Assembly: GCA_951813525.2 (NCBI GenBank)
Contig: CATOTJ020000003.1
Span: 372,001-436,000 of the forward strand
Reading direction: 5' to 3'
Length of the DNA: 64,000 nucleotides
DNA from: Thermohalobaculum sp951813525
GTDB taxonomy: Bacteria > Pseudomonadota > Alphaproteobacteria > Rhodobacterales > Rhodobacteraceae
Position 1 is the first letter of the stretch, and each line of letters starts with the position of its first letter. Of the stretch, positions 1 through 7,919 are shown in pieces. The position numbers and the translations under genes were made by a program. The notes under the pieces are model-generated. The model was not told the origin of the DNA. It saw nothing but the letters and a program-made list of their open reading frames with translations, and made no database searches.

Positions 1-462
1 AGCCAGTTCCGGCGCCAGTTCCTGCAGCATCTGAATATATTCCGAGCTTTTGAACCGCGTCGCCGCAATCACCGCCTTGGCACCGGTTTTGTTCAGCGCA
101 TATTCCAGCTCGCTCAACCGATAGGCCGGATTGATGTTGACCAAGATCACCCCGATCCGCGCCGTCGCAAACTGCGCCAGCAACCACTCCGGCCGGTTCG
201 GCGACCAGATCCCGACCCGGTCCCCCTTATAAAGCCCCAGCGCCAGCAACCCGGCCGCCATCTGGTCTATCTTGTCGGCAAATTCCTGAAACGACCACCG
301 CTCCCCGCTCGCCTGAAAAACAGCGGCCGGACGGTCCCCATGACGCTTGACCACCTCGGCCAGAAAATCAGGAATGGTCGCTTCCAGCAAAGGCCGGTCC
401 GTCGGCCCCGCAACGTGCGAGAGACCGTTCACCGGGGTCACGGAGAGAGTTGGTGCGTCCAT
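1..462 (-). CDS. Acyl-CoA synthetase (AMP-binding), N-terminal part, runs off left edge
   Basis: The reading frame opens with ATG at 462 and stays open for 154 codons to base 1, so the C-terminal two thirds lie outside the window. The translated piece begins MDAPTLSVTPVNGLSH and continues through GDRPAAVFQASGERWSFQEF, GLYKGDRVGIWSPNRPEW and VNINPAYRLSELEYAL. This order is the N-terminal subdomain of medium/long-chain fatty acyl-CoA ligases of the ANL superfamily. The P-loop and the catalytic lysine are not in view, so substrate cannot be judged. Known role of the family: ATP-dependent activation of carboxylic acids to acyl-CoA in the cytoplasm. An IS1182-type element begins about 140 bp upstream of the start, so its native promoter region may have been altered. 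Confidence 0.85.
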   Translation of the reverse strand, partial: MDAPTLSVTPVNGLSHVAGPTDRPLLEATIPDFLAEVVKRHGDRPAAVFQASGERWSFQEFADKIDQMAAGLLALGLYKGDRVGIWSPNRPEWLLAQFATARIGVILVNINPAYRLSELEYALNKTGAKAVIAATRFKSSEYIQMLQELAPELA

Positions 463-600
463 GATGTGCTCCGTCGGGCTGGATTACTGGACCGGAGTTT
501 GCGGGATGGGGTCGCAGGGAGCAAGGCTTAGGAAACGATCGCGGGCTTACGCGCTTACTGCCATTCGTGGCCGTGGCACCAGATGGCCGTTGTCGGGAGA

Positions 601-2102
601 TGGTGTTGAAAAAGCCGCCTGTTTAGCGAGAGGATTGCACGGATTGATCGGGCTTCTGTGTGCGTCATGCAGGATTAGGAACGAGCCTTGCGAGTTTTCG
701 GAGGTTCTGAACCATTGCGGCGAGGTGGAATTCGTCTTTGGCGCCGTTGGGGCCTCGTAGGCGAAGGCGATCGAGGCCAATTATTCGCTTGAGGTGCGCG
801 AACAGCATTTCGACCTTCTTCCGGGCGTGACTTGACGAGACGTAGGCATCGGTTGTCGTGACGTCCCTCGCCATCTGCCGTGCGCCTTCATTTTTCGAAC
901 GGGAGACTTTCCGCGTTGCCTGTTTTGGCGTGCACTGCGATTTCAATGTGCAGGCGGCGCAGTCCTGTTTGCGGGCGAAGTACTTCTTGAACCCGTCCTT
1001 ACCGAACGCGGGCCGTTCTTTCTTGATGGATCGCCAGTATGGCTTCAGGGTCTTGCCGCCTGGGCAGGTGTATTCGTCCACCCCGTGATCATAGATAAAA
1101 TCGGTCGCCGGAAACGCGCCATCCTTCCTCTCGGACTTATCAAAGACCGGGATATGCGGCTCGATCCCTTCGTCCTCAACCAGCCAGCCCAACATGTCGG
1201 CTGAGCCATAGGCCGTGTCGGCAGCCAGCATCTCAGGATAGAGGCCGAAGCGCTCTCTGGCCCGTAAGATCATCTCCTGCGCCGCACCAACTTCCGCTTG
1301 TCGGATCGGTGCGGTCGCTTCGACATCCACAATCACGGCATTCTCAAGGTCTACCAAATAGTTGGTTGAGTAGGCGAAGAATGCCCGATCTCCATTGGCT
1401 CGTGTGTAGCGCGCTCCCGGATCGGAAGGTGATAGCGTCTTCGGCTTCACTGCCGTCGCGCCGCTGAAGGCTGCGTCATCCAACGTGTCCAGATATTCCC
1501 GGACAGCGCGCGGCGCATCCACTGGTGGTGACCATTCCTGCGCCTCGACCTTTGTGTATCGGCTGGCGTCGGCTTTGATCAGCGAAGCATCGACCCCGAA
1601 CTGATCACCCCCGACCAGTCCTTCCACAATGCAGCGCTCCAACACCTGTTCGAAGAGGTGACGAAATAGGTCGCTGTCGCGGAACCTACCGTGGCGGTTC
1701 TTCGAGAATGTCGAATGATCTGGAACCGGATCGGACAGGTCGAGACGACAGAACCACCGGTACGCAAGGTTGAGATGAACGTCTTCGCAAAGACGCCGTT
1801 CAGACCGGATGCCCATACAGTACCCAACGATCAGCATCCGGATCATCAACTCCGGATCAATCGAAGGACGACCAGTCGAACTATAAAACGGTGCGAGGAA
1901 ACCACGAATGTCTGATAGATCAACGAACCGGTCGATCCGTCTCAGAATGTGATCGCTGGGAACGTGATCCTCGATCGAAAACTCATAAAACAGCGCGCTT
2001 TGCGCCTCTTGCCTCGGACCCAACATCGCAGCCGCCTCTTCCTATCTGCGAAGATTGAATCAGCAGGCAACCGCTACTTCAAGGAGGAGTTTTTCAACAC
2101 CA
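601..2102 (-). mobile_element. Complete IS1182-type (IS5-like) insertion sequence
   Basis: The element is bounded by matching terminal inverted repeats: the left end reads TGGTGTTGAAAAA (601-613) and the right end is its exact complement (2090-2102), with partial match continuing inward (GCCGCC against CTCCTCC). It carries one transposase gene (665-2026, minus strand) that is open throughout. No convincing target duplication is visible (flanks GAGA and TCGG if the ends are placed at 601 and 2102). The element is about 1.5 kb, the expected size for this group. It sits between an acyl-CoA synthetase gene and a second, IS630-type element. Confidence 0.85.
665..2026 (-). CDS. IS1182 family transposase
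   Basis: This 453-residue protein starts MLGPRQEAQSALFYEFSIED and holds the N-terminal block typical of IS1182/IS5 transposases (GRPSIDPELMIRMLIVGY, then a RSERRLCE..NLAYRWFCRL region at about 55-95). The DDE nuclease core can be followed as FGVDASLIKADA, AADTAYGS and, near the C-terminus, RKKVEMLFAHLKR followed by GLDRLRLRG. It cuts and joins DNA at the ends of its own element. The frame is intact and full length, and the gene fills the space between the two inverted repeats. The start codon is the first ATG inside the right end; a purine-rich stretch (GGAAGAGG) lies upstream. It is probably functional, though activity cannot be read from sequence. Confidence 0.92.
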   Translation of the reverse strand: MLGPRQEAQSALFYEFSIEDHVPSDHILRRIDRFVDLSDIRGFLAPFYSSTGRPSIDPELMIRMLIVGYCMGIRSERRLCEDVHLNLAYRWFCRLDLSDPVPDHSTFSKNRHGRFRDSDLFRHLFEQVLERCIVEGLVGGDQFGVDASLIKADASRYTKVEAQEWSPPVDAPRAVREYLDTLDDAAFSGATAVKPKTLSPSDPGARYTRANGDRAFFAYSTNYLVDLENAVIVDVEATAPIRQAEVGAAQEMILRARERFGLYPEMLAADTAYGSADMLGWLVEDEGIEPHIPVFDKSERKDGAFPATDFIYDHGVDEYTCPGGKTLKPYWRSIKKERPAFGKDGFKKYFARKQDCAACTLKSQCTPKQATRKVSRSKNEGARQMARDVTTTDAYVSSSHARKKVEMLFAHLKRIIGLDRLRLRGPNGAKDEFHLAAMVQNLRKLARLVPNPA

Positions 2103-2322
2103 TCGGGACAGAGCTGTCGTTCGACCAACGACGTCTTTCGGGCGAACGTCACCAACCATGAATTTTCGCGGGTCCGCGGGTCGAATAAGTTCAACGCTTC
2201 GGTCGTTCAGAATTCGGCCCAAAAAGTGACGACTGACATCCGGTTTCTCTTGGAAATGAGGCAACATCGGAAACCAAAGAAGCGTCAGGCATTTTGGTGT
2301 TTTGTTTTAAGCCGTTGAATTA

Positions 2323-3485
2323 TACTGCGGCGCAATGACTCGGACTCACGGAAGGGGATTTCCGGCCCGATCTTGATCTGATTCACCATGGAAAACAGAG
2401 GAGTTTTTGCCATGGGGTCTGCTGTTCAGATCAGATTGGATTATACAGGAACGGATCTTCGACGTCTGGCGCGGAAGAGCGATGAAGCGGATCAGACGCG
2501 GCGGCTTCTCGCTCTGGCAGTTGTCCTTGACGGAGGCTCGCGGAGCGATGCGGCGCGCACGGGCGGGGTTGGCCTTCAGGTGATCCGGGATTGGGTGTTG
2601 CGGTTCAACGACGGCGGCCCGGATGCGCTGACGACGCGGAAGGCACCGGGCAAGGCACCGCTCCTGACGGCTGAGCAGCGCACCGCGCTCGCGGCGGCGG
2701 TCGAGTCAGGCCCGCGTCCCTATCTCGATGGGGTTGTGCGCTGGCGCCTCGTCGACCTTGCGTTCTGGCTATACGAAGAGTTCGGCGTTTCGGTCAGCCG
2801 TCATACCGTTGGCCGCGAGTTGCACGCCTTGGGATATCGCAAACTCACAGCGCGCCCGCAGCACTACGCGCAGGATGAGGAGGCGATCGAGATGTTCAAA
2901 AAAACTTCGGCGACGTCGTCACAGCCATCCGCATCAAGCGAGGCTGGCCGCCCGTAGAGGTCTGGTTTCAAGATGAAGCCAGGGTCGGCCAGAAGAACAA
3001 GATCACACGACGTTGGGCGCGGCGAGGAACGCGTCCCCGTGCGCCACACGATCAGCGGACGAAATGGGCGTATATCTTCGGCGCAATCTGCCCGGCGGAA
3101 GGCAAGGGTGCCGGCCTCGTCATGCCGTTCTGCGACACCTATGCCATGGTGGAGCACTTGAAGCTGATCAGCGCCGAAGTCGCCCCAGGCGCACACGCCA
3201 TCCTGCTGCTCGATCAGGCCGGATGGCACACGACACCGAAGCTCGATGTGCCGGAAAACATCACACTCGTTCCAATCCCGGCCCGGTCGCCAGAACTGAA
3301 TCCAGTCGAAAACATCTGGCAATTCATACGCGACAACTGGCTCTCAAACCGGGTCTTCAAAAACTACGACGACATCGTCGCGCACTGCTGTGACAGTTGG
3401 AACAAGCTCATCGAACAGCCCTGGCGCATCTCATCAATCGGTAGCCGTAAATGGGCCCATGAGTTCTGATCAATGCACGTTAGTA
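2323..3485 (+). mobile_element. IS630-type insertion sequence (Tc1/mariner-like), approximate ends
   Basis: Degenerate terminal inverted repeats flank the transposase: the left end begins TACTGCGGCGCAATGA at 2323 and the complement of the right end begins TACTAACGTGCATTGA (ending near 3485), about 19 of 30 positions matching. IS630 elements insert at TA; a TA precedes the left end (2321-2322), but the right flank reads TTA, so boundaries are good to within a few bases only. The transposase stop (3469) lies almost on the right end, as is usual in compact elements. The element lies only 220 bp from an IS1182 copy. Confidence 0.75.
2412..3469 (+). CDS. IS630 family transposase, two frames joined by a -1 shift
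   Basis: The first frame starts at ATG 2412 (preceded by AGAGGAG, a strong ribosome binding site; an upstream ATG at 2388 lacks one) and encodes an N-terminal winged-helix/helix-turn-helix region up to EAIEMFKK. At a run of seven A residues (2898-2904) the homology moves to the -1 frame, which continues NFGDVVTAIRIKRGW and carries the DDE catalytic motifs VWFQDEARVG, LLLDQAGWH and SPELNPVENIW before stopping at 3469. The joined product would be about 352 residues, the normal length for the family. Without a shift, translation stops at 2957. Several IS630 relatives use slippage on A-runs, so this may be programmed, but a simple inactivating frameshift is also possible. Confidence 0.85.
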
Positions 3486-3492
3486 TTAGCCG

Positions 3493-3526
3493 CCAGATTC
3501 CGCTTTCAACGCAAAGCGGAATCTGG
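3493..3526. repeat. Perfect 14-bp inverted repeat with 6-nt loop
   Basis: The left arm CCAGATTCCGCTTT (3493-3506) is followed by the loop CAACGC and the exact complementary arm AAAGCGGAATCTGG (3513-3526). It lies 8 bp beyond the IS630 right end and before an IS66-like remnant. No T-run follows, so it is not a typical intrinsic terminator. It may be a remnant of a mobile-element end or a folded-DNA recombination site. Confidence 0.7.
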
Positions 3527-3612
3527 GTGCTGATCAGGGCGCCACCGGTCGAAGGGCTGCAACAGCTGCGAGCGGTTGGGCTTCTTCCTCGGCCAACTGG
3601 GCCACGTACTAG

Positions 3613-3780
3613 ATGTGTAGCCATTGCAGCCACCCCGGGTCGGGCCTGCTAGCGCACGCTCTGGTGTCAAAATACGCTGATCATCTACCGTTGTATCGTC
3701 AGTCTCAGATAAGCACCCTCATGGGCACAAATCTGAGCCGGTTTCTCGCCCGCCATGTAATGCTCGCAGGCCGCGACCAC
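3613..3780 (+). pseudogene. IS66-type transposase (TnpC) remnant
   Basis: A short open stretch encodes GLLAHALVSKYADHLPLYRQ, which is the hallmark segment of IS66-family TnpC transposases, followed by a poorly matching tail (ISTLMGTNLSRFLARHVM) in the position where the family has a conserved G-x-D/N-L-S-R segment. Upstream and downstream portions of the gene are absent and no full frame can be built, so this is decayed. It supports the view that 0.6-3.8 kb is a repeated landing zone for insertion sequences. Confidence 0.75.
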
Positions 3781-3781
3781 G

Positions 3782-4255
3782 CTACATGCGACCGTTCACA
3801 AACACTGTTCCGTCGCGGAACATTGCACCACATGCTGCAGTGTTGAACAGAACTACCGAGCCGGCGCTTCTGAAAAACTTGGATTCTGCAACCGTGGTGC
3901 CGAGCAGTTGCATCTGACACATTGGGGTCCAATCTCTGGGACGGAAATTGATCAAGCCGTCAGCATCCACATTATCCTGACATACTACTGACTCGGTGCA
4001 GACGTCAAAAGACTGAACGATCGGCAACTTTTCGAATATTGGGGTCAACACTCCTCCGGATCCATACGGAACAACGATGCAAAGTGAAGTCGTCGTCAAA
4101 GAATCTTGATCAAATATTAAACTAGATCCGCAAACAATCAGACCCCAGTTTGCGGTTACGTTTACCACCCTGACCGATTCGGCCTGTGCATTCAGATTGG
4201 TGGACATTCCAGCCAGCCCCGCAAACAGAGAGCCAATAATCAATCTTCTCAACAT
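3782..4255 (-). CDS. Secreted Cys-containing protein of unknown function
   Basis: The 157-residue product begins MLRRLIIGSLFAGLAG followed by MSTNLNAQA, a clear Sec signal peptide with likely cleavage after AQA (about residue 25). The mature part has no family that I recognise. It contains six cysteines (in IVCGSS, TSLCIVV, DVCTESVVC, TPMCQM and AACGAM), which could form disulfides after export. A ribosome binding site (AAGGAC) stands before the ATG. Base composition and codon choice look less GC-biased than the neighbouring operons (many AAT, TTT, AGA-like codons), and it sits between insertion-sequence debris and the amide importer, so horizontal acquisition is plausible. No operon partner is visible. 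Confidence 0.6.
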   Translation of the reverse strand: MLRRLIIGSLFAGLAGMSTNLNAQAESVRVVNVTANWGLIVCGSSLIFDQDSLTTTSLCIVVPYGSGGVLTPIFEKLPIVQSFDVCTESVVCQDNVDADGLINFRPRDWTPMCQMQLLGTTVAESKFFRSAGSVVLFNTAACGAMFRDGTVFVNGRM

Positions 4256-4654
4256 TTTTCGTCCTTACCACCGCTGCACCCGATCGCCTCTTATCACAAA
4301 ACTCCAGCCCGGCACCGAACGCCCACGGTCTATGTCCCCGGTCCGCAGTTGGAATGTCATATGGCACCCCACTGAGACAGATACCATTAGGCTTGCGATT
4401 CCCTACCCCGCTGAGCGCGTTTTGGCCGTTAGGTTCCGTTTTTGTGACAGAGCAGACGCTGCAATCCGTATAGTTTTCCTGTTCTTTGCACGCCGAGGCT
4501 CACCGTTAGAACAGCTTAGCAGCCAATCGCGGCAATGCGTCAGATGACTTGAACGGGCTCATCGCCGGCATTCGCTGCGGGTTCGATCAATGATCGCAAC
4601 TGGCGCCCTGCGGCCCTGGATGATCATCAACAGGGCCGTCACGGATGCCCCCCG
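4256..4654. other. Intergenic stretch without a recognisable gene
   Basis: About 400 bp between the secreted-protein gene start and the end of the LivF-amidase gene. Reading frames here are short and lack a recognisable family. The half nearest 4255 should hold the promoter of the minus-strand secreted-protein gene. No clear terminator hairpin was seen. Confidence 0.5.
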
Positions 4655-7051
4655 TTACATCCCCTTCCAATCCCCCGCCGCTTCGAACGCCCCGGCGGCC
4701 CGGTAGACGGTCGCTTCCTGATACCGCCCGCCCACCAGCATCATTGAAACCGGCAGCCCGTCTGACATTCCGCACGGCACTGCCATGGCGGGATGTCCCG
4801 TGACATCGAATGGCGCGGTATTGCCCAGCATTTCGAACGCGCGCTGGCACCACAATTCCAGCGAGGCATCGGCAGGCGGGATCGGCGGGGCCTTCATGGG
4901 CGTTGTCGGCATCAGCAGCAGGTCATAGGCCTGCAGGACCTTGTTATATTCGGCCTTCAGTTGCCGCGACAGGTTCTGCGCCTTGGCATAGTAATGCCCG
5001 CGGTGGTGCTTCAGATAGTACTGTCCGATGAACATCGAGATTTTCAGCGTATCCGACAACTCGTCCGCGCGCTGGCGCCAGTTGGAATGAAAGTCCAGCA
5101 GGCTGGTCGTGTACATCCCCTCCCAGCCGGTGCCCATGCCGTTGCCGTGCATCATCTGGTTGGTAAGCCCTTCCAGCGCGATGGGCGTCCAGATCGCCGT
5201 GCCCTTGTCGTGCCACGGGATCGAGATTTCATCGACGGATGCCCCCATCTGGCGGAACATCGCGGCGGCGGCCTTGTTCTTGGCATCCACGTCCGGTTCG
5301 GATTCCGGGCGCCCAAAGCCTTCCTTGACAACCCCGATCTTCAGACCGGAAACGCCGCGCGTGACGGCCGCCGAATAGTTGTCGGTTTCCACATCGTATT
5401 GGCGCGGGTCCAACCCGTCGGCACCGGCCAGAACCTCCAGCATCAGCGCATTGTCAGCCACCGTCTGGGTCATCGGGCCGGTATGGTCGATGGTCGCCTC
5501 GATCGGCATGACGCCGGTATAGGGTACCAGCCCATGCGTCGGTTTCATGCCATAGCAGCCGCAGAAAGAGGCCGGCATGCGGATCGATCCGCCCTGATCG
5601 CCGCCGATAGCCATATCGACGAACCCGCCGCCGACCAGCGCGCCCGACCCGGACGACGAGCCGCCCGCCGTAAACCCCATGCGGTGCGGGTTGTGGACAG
5701 GACCGGTCGCGTTGGTGTGCGAGCCGCCCGACAGGCAGAAATACTCGCAATGCGCCTTGCCCATGATCGTCGCGCCCGCGTCCAGCAGGCGCGTGACAAT
5801 CGTCGCGTCTACATCCGGGGTATAACCTTTCAGCGTCGAGGCACCGTTCATCATGGGCACACCGGCCAGGCAGACATTGTCCTTCAACGCCACCGTGCGC
5901 CCATGCAGCGGCCCGCGCGGGGCGCCCCTGATTTCGGTTTTCACATACCAGGCGTTCAGCGGATTTTCCTCGGCGCTGGGCCGCGACCCGGCCGTGCGCG
6001 GATAAAGCACCGGCGGCAGATAATCCGGCAGGCCGTCCACGATGTCATAGGCATCCAGCGTGCCCTGCATGACCTCGTGAAACTCGCGGATGCGCGCATC
6101 CGACAGGTTCATGCCCAGTTCCAGCGTGATCTCTTTCAACTGGGACAGGGTCGGTCGTTGAGCGGTCATATAACTGATCCTCTCGTTCAAATCAGAGGGC
6201 GCCGGGCTTCGGGCCTTGTCTCTGACGGAAATCGGGGTTTCTGTTTTGAACTGCGCGGCTGTGGTCTGCGCGGCGCTCGGCCGACCTGCCGCCTTCGCAG
6301 CGGCAGTCGGCAGGGGCGTGACCCGCGTGCCGCCAGCGCCCGCACCAAAGCCAGTGAATTCTTCGATCAGGGCCGGGTCCGCGGCTTCAGACCCCGACAT
6401 CTCGCCCTCGATCACACCCTTTTGCAGCAGCAGCACGCGATCGCTCAATTCGGTGATGAAATCCAGGTTCTGTTCGACCAGGACGATGGTCAGCCCGCGG
6501 TTCTTGTTCAGCCGCTTCAACTCGTCGATGATCTCATCGATGATGCTCGGCTGAATGCCTTCGGTTGGCTCGTCCAGCAACAGCAAATCCGGTTCAGCGA
6601 TCAACGTTCTGGCAATCGCCAGCAATTGCTGCTCGCCGCCGGACAGCGCGCCGCCTTCGCGGTCCAGCAGACGCTCCAGGCGGGGGAACTCGACCAGAAT
6701 GCGGCGGATTGCGTCTTCTTCGTCGGCTTCGTGTGCCGCAATTCCCATGCGGATATTGTCCAGCACGCTCAGGCCGGGAAAAATCCCGCGCCCCTGCGGA
6801 ACATAACCGATGCCCAGCTTGGCCCGCTCGCTGACCCGTTCCCGCGTCAGGTCCAGCCCGCCATAGGTAACAATCCCCCCGCTTGCCGGAACGATCCCCA
6901 TGACGGTCTTCAACAGCGTCGTCTTGCCCATGCCGTTATGGCCCAGGATGCCGACGATCTCGCCATCATCGACGTGAAAATCGACCCCATGCAGCACCGG
7001 CACCCGGCCATAGCCCGAGGCAAGCCCGCGAACATCCAGGAGCGCGGTCAT
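4655..7051 (-). CDS. In-frame fusion of LivF-type ABC ATPase and amidase-signature amidase
   Basis: One uninterrupted frame encodes 798 residues. Residues 1-240 are a complete LivF/UrtE-type ATPase: Walker A GHNGMGKTT at 37-45, signature LSGGEQQLL, Walker B LLLLDEPTEG, and the EQNLDF segment. An Ala/Pro/Thr-rich linker (about 241-294) leads to a full amidase of about 504 residues, very like enantioselective amidase of Rhodococcus. The catalytic triad is visible: Lys390 in VALKDNV, cis-Ser465 in GGSSSGSG and nucleophile Ser489 in GGDQGGSIR, with spacings like the Rhodococcus enzyme. Methionine 295 is preceded by AGAGGA 8 nt upstream, so the amidase may also be made separately. It is the last gene of the amide importer operon, 145 bp after livG. 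Import linked to hydrolysis of short amides is the likely job. Confidence 0.9.
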   Translation of the reverse strand: MTALLDVRGLASGYGRVPVLHGVDFHVDDGEIVGILGHNGMGKTTLLKTVMGIVPASGGIVTYGGLDLTRERVSERAKLGIGYVPQGRGIFPGLSVLDNIRMGIAAHEADEEDAIRRILVEFPRLERLLDREGGALSGGEQQLLAIARTLIAEPDLLLLDEPTEGIQPSIIDEIIDELKRLNKNRGLTIVLVEQNLDFITELSDRVLLLQKGVIEGEMSGSEAADPALIEEFTGFGAGAGGTRVTPLPTAAAKAAGRPSAAQTTAAQFKTETPISVRDKARSPAPSDLNERISYMTAQRPTLSQLKEITLELGMNLSDARIREFHEVMQGTLDAYDIVDGLPDYLPPVLYPRTAGSRPSAEENPLNAWYVKTEIRGAPRGPLHGRTVALKDNVCLAGVPMMNGASTLKGYTPDVDATIVTRLLDAGATIMGKAHCEYFCLSGGSHTNATGPVHNPHRMGFTAGGSSSGSGALVGGGFVDMAIGGDQGGSIRMPASFCGCYGMKPTHGLVPYTGVMPIEATIDHTGPMTQTVADNALMLEVLAGADGLDPRQYDVETDNYSAAVTRGVSGLKIGVVKEGFGRPESEPDVDAKNKAAAAMFRQMGASVDEISIPWHDKGTAIWTPIALEGLTNQMMHGNGMGTGWEGMYTTSLLDFHSNWRQRADELSDTLKISMFIGQYYLKHHRGHYYAKAQNLSRQLKAEYNKVLQAYDLLLMPTTPMKAPPIPPADASLELWCQRAFEMLGNTAPFDVTGHPAMAVPCGMSDGLPVSMMLVGGRYQEATVYRAAGAFEAAGDWKGM
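6167..6183 (-). promoter_or_regulatory. Internal ribosome binding site and ATG for the amidase half
   Basis: On the minus strand AGAGGA (6183-6178) is followed after 8 nt by ATG (6169-6167), in frame with the fusion and exactly at the point where amidase homology begins (MTAQRPTLSQLKEI). This is as good as the initiation sites of neighbouring genes. It could permit free amidase to be made besides the fusion. Confidence 0.6.
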
Positions 7052-7196
7052 CCGGTGATCTCCCCCATCGTAACCCGCTCACCATTCAGAACTGCGCTCA
7101 GGCAGGATGCACCCGTCCGGTGAAAGCCAACGGGCAACGTCCGTGGCACTGAACTCTGCAGCTTCGCGCCTGGTGTTCTGATGTAAAAACTGAAGC

Positions 7197-7919
7197 TCAT
7201 GCCCGCGTCCCCAAATAAACTTCACGGGCTTTCGGGTCGACGGAAATTGCCTCCATCGTGTCTTCCATCAGGATGCGGCCCTCGTGGAACAACGTCACCT
7301 TGTTCGAAATCATACGGATGAACTGCATATCGTGCTCGACAACGATCAGCGTGGCCGTGCGATTGATCTCGCGGATCAGTTCGGCGGTCCGGACCGTCTC
7401 GTCATGGGTCATTCCCGCCGCCGGTTCGTCCAGCAAGACCAGCCATGGCTCGGCGGCCACGACCATGCCCAGTTCGACCCATTGGCGCTGACCATGGGCC
7501 AGGCTTTCCACCATCTCGTTGCGAATGTCGCCCAGTTGCAGGCGCTCCAAGGTCTCGGCCGTCAGCGACCGCGACCGCGCCGGGCCATGCCAGCGCCGGC
7601 AGGCCAGCCATATATTCTCCTCGACACTCAGACCGTTGAAGACGTTGGGAACCTGCGTCTTGATCCCGACACCCAACGCCGCGACCTCGTGCGGCTCGCG
7701 CCCTGCGACATGCACATCGCGGATCACCACTGATCCCGCGGTGGGCACCAACTGCCCGGTCAGGCATTTGAAGAAGGTCGACTTACCGGCACCGTTCGGC
7801 CCGATCAGACAGCGCAACTCGTGGTCCCAAAGCGAAAAATCCACCCTGTCGACGGCCTTGACCCCGCCGAAATGCATGGCCAGCCCGCGCGTCTCCAGCA
7901 CGATCTCGCTCCGGCTCAT
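7197..7919 (-). CDS. livG: LivG/UrtD-type ABC transporter ATP-binding protein
   Basis: The 240-residue protein begins MSRSEIVLETRGLAMHFGGV; the frame is open further upstream, but this ATG overlaps the livM stop as ATGA (7916-7919) and is where homology starts. Motifs: Walker A GPNGAGKST, Q-loop region, signature LAHGQRQWVELG, Walker B WLVLLDEPAAGM and the switch His in VEHDM. The LAHGQRQ form of the signature and its length match UrtD/LivG of the urea/amide subfamily rather than amino-acid LivG with its long C-terminal tail. It forms the inner-membrane importer's ATPase dimer with the LivF half of the fused gene downstream. Confidence 0.93.
   Translation of the reverse strand: MSRSEIVLETRGLAMHFGGVKAVDRVDFSLWDHELRCLIGPNGAGKSTFFKCLTGQLVPTAGSVVIRDVHVAGREPHEVAALGVGIKTQVPNVFNGLSVEENIWLACRRWHGPARSRSLTAETLERLQLGDIRNEMVESLAHGQRQWVELGMVVAAEPWLVLLDEPAAGMTHDETVRTAELIREINRTATLIVVEHDMQFIRMISNKVTLFHEGRILMEDTMEAISVDPKAREVYLGTRA

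Noticed and set aside
2103..2322. Possible small gene between the IS1182 and IS630 elements
   Set aside because: Short frames only, no ribosome binding site or recognisable product.
601..3780. Composite transposon formed by the neighbouring insertion sequences
   Set aside because: The elements belong to three different families with unrelated ends, so they cannot act as paired ends of one transposon.
4793..7123. 776-codon open frame on the plus strand, antisense to the LivF-amidase gene
   Set aside because: Arg/Gln/His/Pro-rich translation without any family motif; it mirrors the third-position GC bias of the real gene on the other strand.
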